This document shows positions 5,969 to 6,718 of a DNA stretch of 6,718 nucleotides, in pieces; positions within the stretch are counted from its first letter, which is position 1; the number at the start of each line of letters is the position of its first letter. The stretch comes from Actinomycetes bacterium. Its GTDB lineage: Bacteria > Actinomycetota > Acidimicrobiia > Acidimicrobiales > RAAP-2. Location: contig JAJXTB010000055.1 of NCBI GenBank assembly GCA_021784205.1, positions 1 to 6,718 on the forward strand, given 5' to 3'. The notes under the pieces were generated by a model that was not told where the DNA came from, did not search any database, and worked only from the letters and a program-made list of their open reading frames with translations. Both the position numbers and the translations under genes were made by a program.

Positions 5969-5983
5969 CGGCGCGTGGGTCCG

Positions 5984-6616
5984 TCAGTGCTGGACGGTGC
6001 CGTCGTCGCTTAGACGGCCGATGCCCGAGGCGAGCATCACCGAGTTGGGGATCTTCAAGACACCGTCCTCGGTGCGCACCGTTACGTAGGTCAGCCCGGC
6101 GCCGAGCACCTGGACGTCGAGCACCCCGAGCACGCCCGAGCGGATCCTGATCCGCTCGCCAACCACGAAGGGCCGGGCGAAGAGCAGCACCACCGCGGCG
6201 AAGACGTTCGCCAGGCTCTGCTGGGCGGCGATGCCGACGATGACCCCGGTGACCCCCGCGCCGATCAGCAGGTGCTGCAGGGACACCCCGAGCACGCCGA
6301 ACAGGCCGAAGATCAGGGCGACGACGCCGATGCCGTCGATGACGAGCCGCGCGGTGGCGCCGGCACTGAGCGAGGAGGAGCGCACGATCGTGCGGCCGAA
6401 GGCGCGCGCGATGTAGCGCACGGCGTAGATCCCGCTGAGCACGAGCACGACCGCGGCGCCCGCGACGAGCGCGTCGGCGCGGCGTGTCTCGAGGTGGCGG
6501 AAGTGCCGGCCGAGCACGACCGACGCGATGGCGATCGCGCCGGTCAGCGAGCCGATCAGCCACTCACGGCCGATCGTGCGACCGCTCTGGTCCGGGATGT
6601 GGTTGGGCGTGCTCAC
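5984..6616 (-). CDS. Small MscS-family mechanosensitive ion channel
   Basis: This is a membrane channel of the MscS type, which opens under membrane tension and releases solutes on osmotic downshock. The 210 residues hold hydrophobic segments at about 18-36, 48-66 and 90-112, then the pore helix (about 115-150). That helix has the Gly/Ala-rich pattern IGAGVTGVIVGIAAQQSLAN leading to ARPFVVGERI, which aligns with the MscS RPF-x-x-GE junction. The beta domain follows, with TVRTEDGVLKIPNSVM at 179-194. The protein ends soon after, at 210, and so lacks most of the C-terminal alpha/beta cage of E. coli MscS (286 residues). Short members are known, so this need not be a truncation. The GTG at 6616 follows a TACCAT hexamer by eight bases. 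Gene neighbours are the SDR gene 39 bases upstream on the same strand and the convergent LCP gene 15 bases downstream. Confidence 0.9.
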   Translation of the reverse strand: MSTPNHIPDQSGRTIGREWLIGSLTGAIAIASVVLGRHFRHLETRRADALVAGAAVVLVLSGIYAVRYIARAFGRTIVRSSSLSAGATARLVIDGIGVVALIFGLFGVLGVSLQHLLIGAGVTGVIVGIAAQQSLANVFAAVVLLFARPFVVGERIRIRSGVLGVLDVQVLGAGLTYVTVRTEDGVLKIPNSVMLASGIGRLSDDGTVQH

Positions 6617-6618
6617 CG

Positions 6619-6631
6619 CTACCCATGGTAG
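6619..6631. promoter_or_regulatory. MscS promoter region: TACCAT -10 within an inverted repeat
   Basis: Leftward TACCAT (6630-6625) lies eight bases before the GTG at 6616 and fits TANNNT. It is embedded in a perfect inverted repeat CTACC-CAT-GGTAG (6619-6631). The repeat overlaps both the -10 and the expected transcription start, where a repressor site could lie. The 39-base gap to the SDR stop shows no -35 match and no Shine-Dalgarno sequence. Confidence 0.35.
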
Positions 6632-6655
6632 GGAACTTCGCGCGCCGCGCCGTCC

Positions 6656-6718
6656 CTACTGCGCGACCCAGCCGCCGTCGATCGAGATCGGGGTGCCGGT
6701 CACGGTGCGCGCGGCGTC
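6656..6718 (-). CDS. Short-chain dehydrogenase/reductase (SDR), C-terminal fragment at window edge
   Basis: The last 63 bases encode, leftward, twenty residues and a TAG stop: DAARTVTGTPISIDGGWVAQ. The pattern TG-x4-(I/V)DGGW-x-AQ is the usual C-terminus of classical SDR enzymes, which are cytoplasmic NAD(P)-dependent oxidoreductases. Close resemblance to 3-hydroxybutyrate dehydrogenase-like endings (VDGGWTAQ) is suggestive, but the substrate cannot be assigned from the tail. The catalytic domain and start lie beyond the right edge. The MscS gene begins 39 bases downstream on the same strand. Confidence 0.8.
   Translation of the reverse strand, partial: DAARTVTGTPISIDGGWVAQ

Overview
The window is very GC-rich, densely coding DNA from a high-GC actinobacterium. 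I infer the class Acidimicrobiia. The clues are an E2 acyltransferase with the actinobacterial 'TPVLVGYGV' linker motif, a RegX3-like response regulator, an LCP protein of a type I associate with Acidimicrobiia (SDVVMIVHLNFSTKRV, ARHLQ, RRDHEFLRVV), and a secreted CX5C/NGVW repeat protein. No rRNA, tRNA, CRISPR array, insertion sequence or phage gene was seen.

Layout. Bases 2-1090 (+) hold the C-terminal part of a 2-oxoacid dehydrogenase E2 subunit. Its stop codon directly abuts the stop of a convergent leftward group: a BCP/PrxQ-type peroxiredoxin (1091-1543), an OmpR-family response regulator (1560-2255, possibly preceded by a 23-codon leader ORF) and a large secreted repeat protein (2401-3867). 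Further upstream on the same strand lies a 107-codon ORF (3955-4278). It looks like a deletion fusion: the first ~16 residues of a TfoX-N-like protein joined to the last ~90 residues of a serine beta-lactamase-family hydrolase. A 79-bp divergent intergenic region separates it from a rightward LytR-CpsA-Psr (LCP) cell-wall ligase (4358-5968). The LCP gene converges on a short MscS-type channel (5984-6616, -), which follows the 3' end of a short-chain dehydrogenase gene (6656-6718, -).

Function. The window is not one pathway. It mixes central metabolism (E2, SDR), oxidative defence (peroxiredoxin), signalling (a response regulator with no kinase in view) and cell envelope or osmotic functions (secreted propeller-like protein, LCP enzyme, MscS). 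The most coherent pattern is in initiation. Four gene starts, plus the candidate leader ORF, have a TANNNT -10-like hexamer 6-8 bases before the start codon and no Shine-Dalgarno sequence, as expected for leaderless mRNAs. The chimeric ORF is the exception, with a G-rich putative ribosome-binding site.

The best leads are the chimeric ORF, the eight-unit circularly permuted repeat protein, the leaderless starts, and the leader ORF overlapping the response-regulator start. I do not see convincing evidence of a wholly new multi-gene system.
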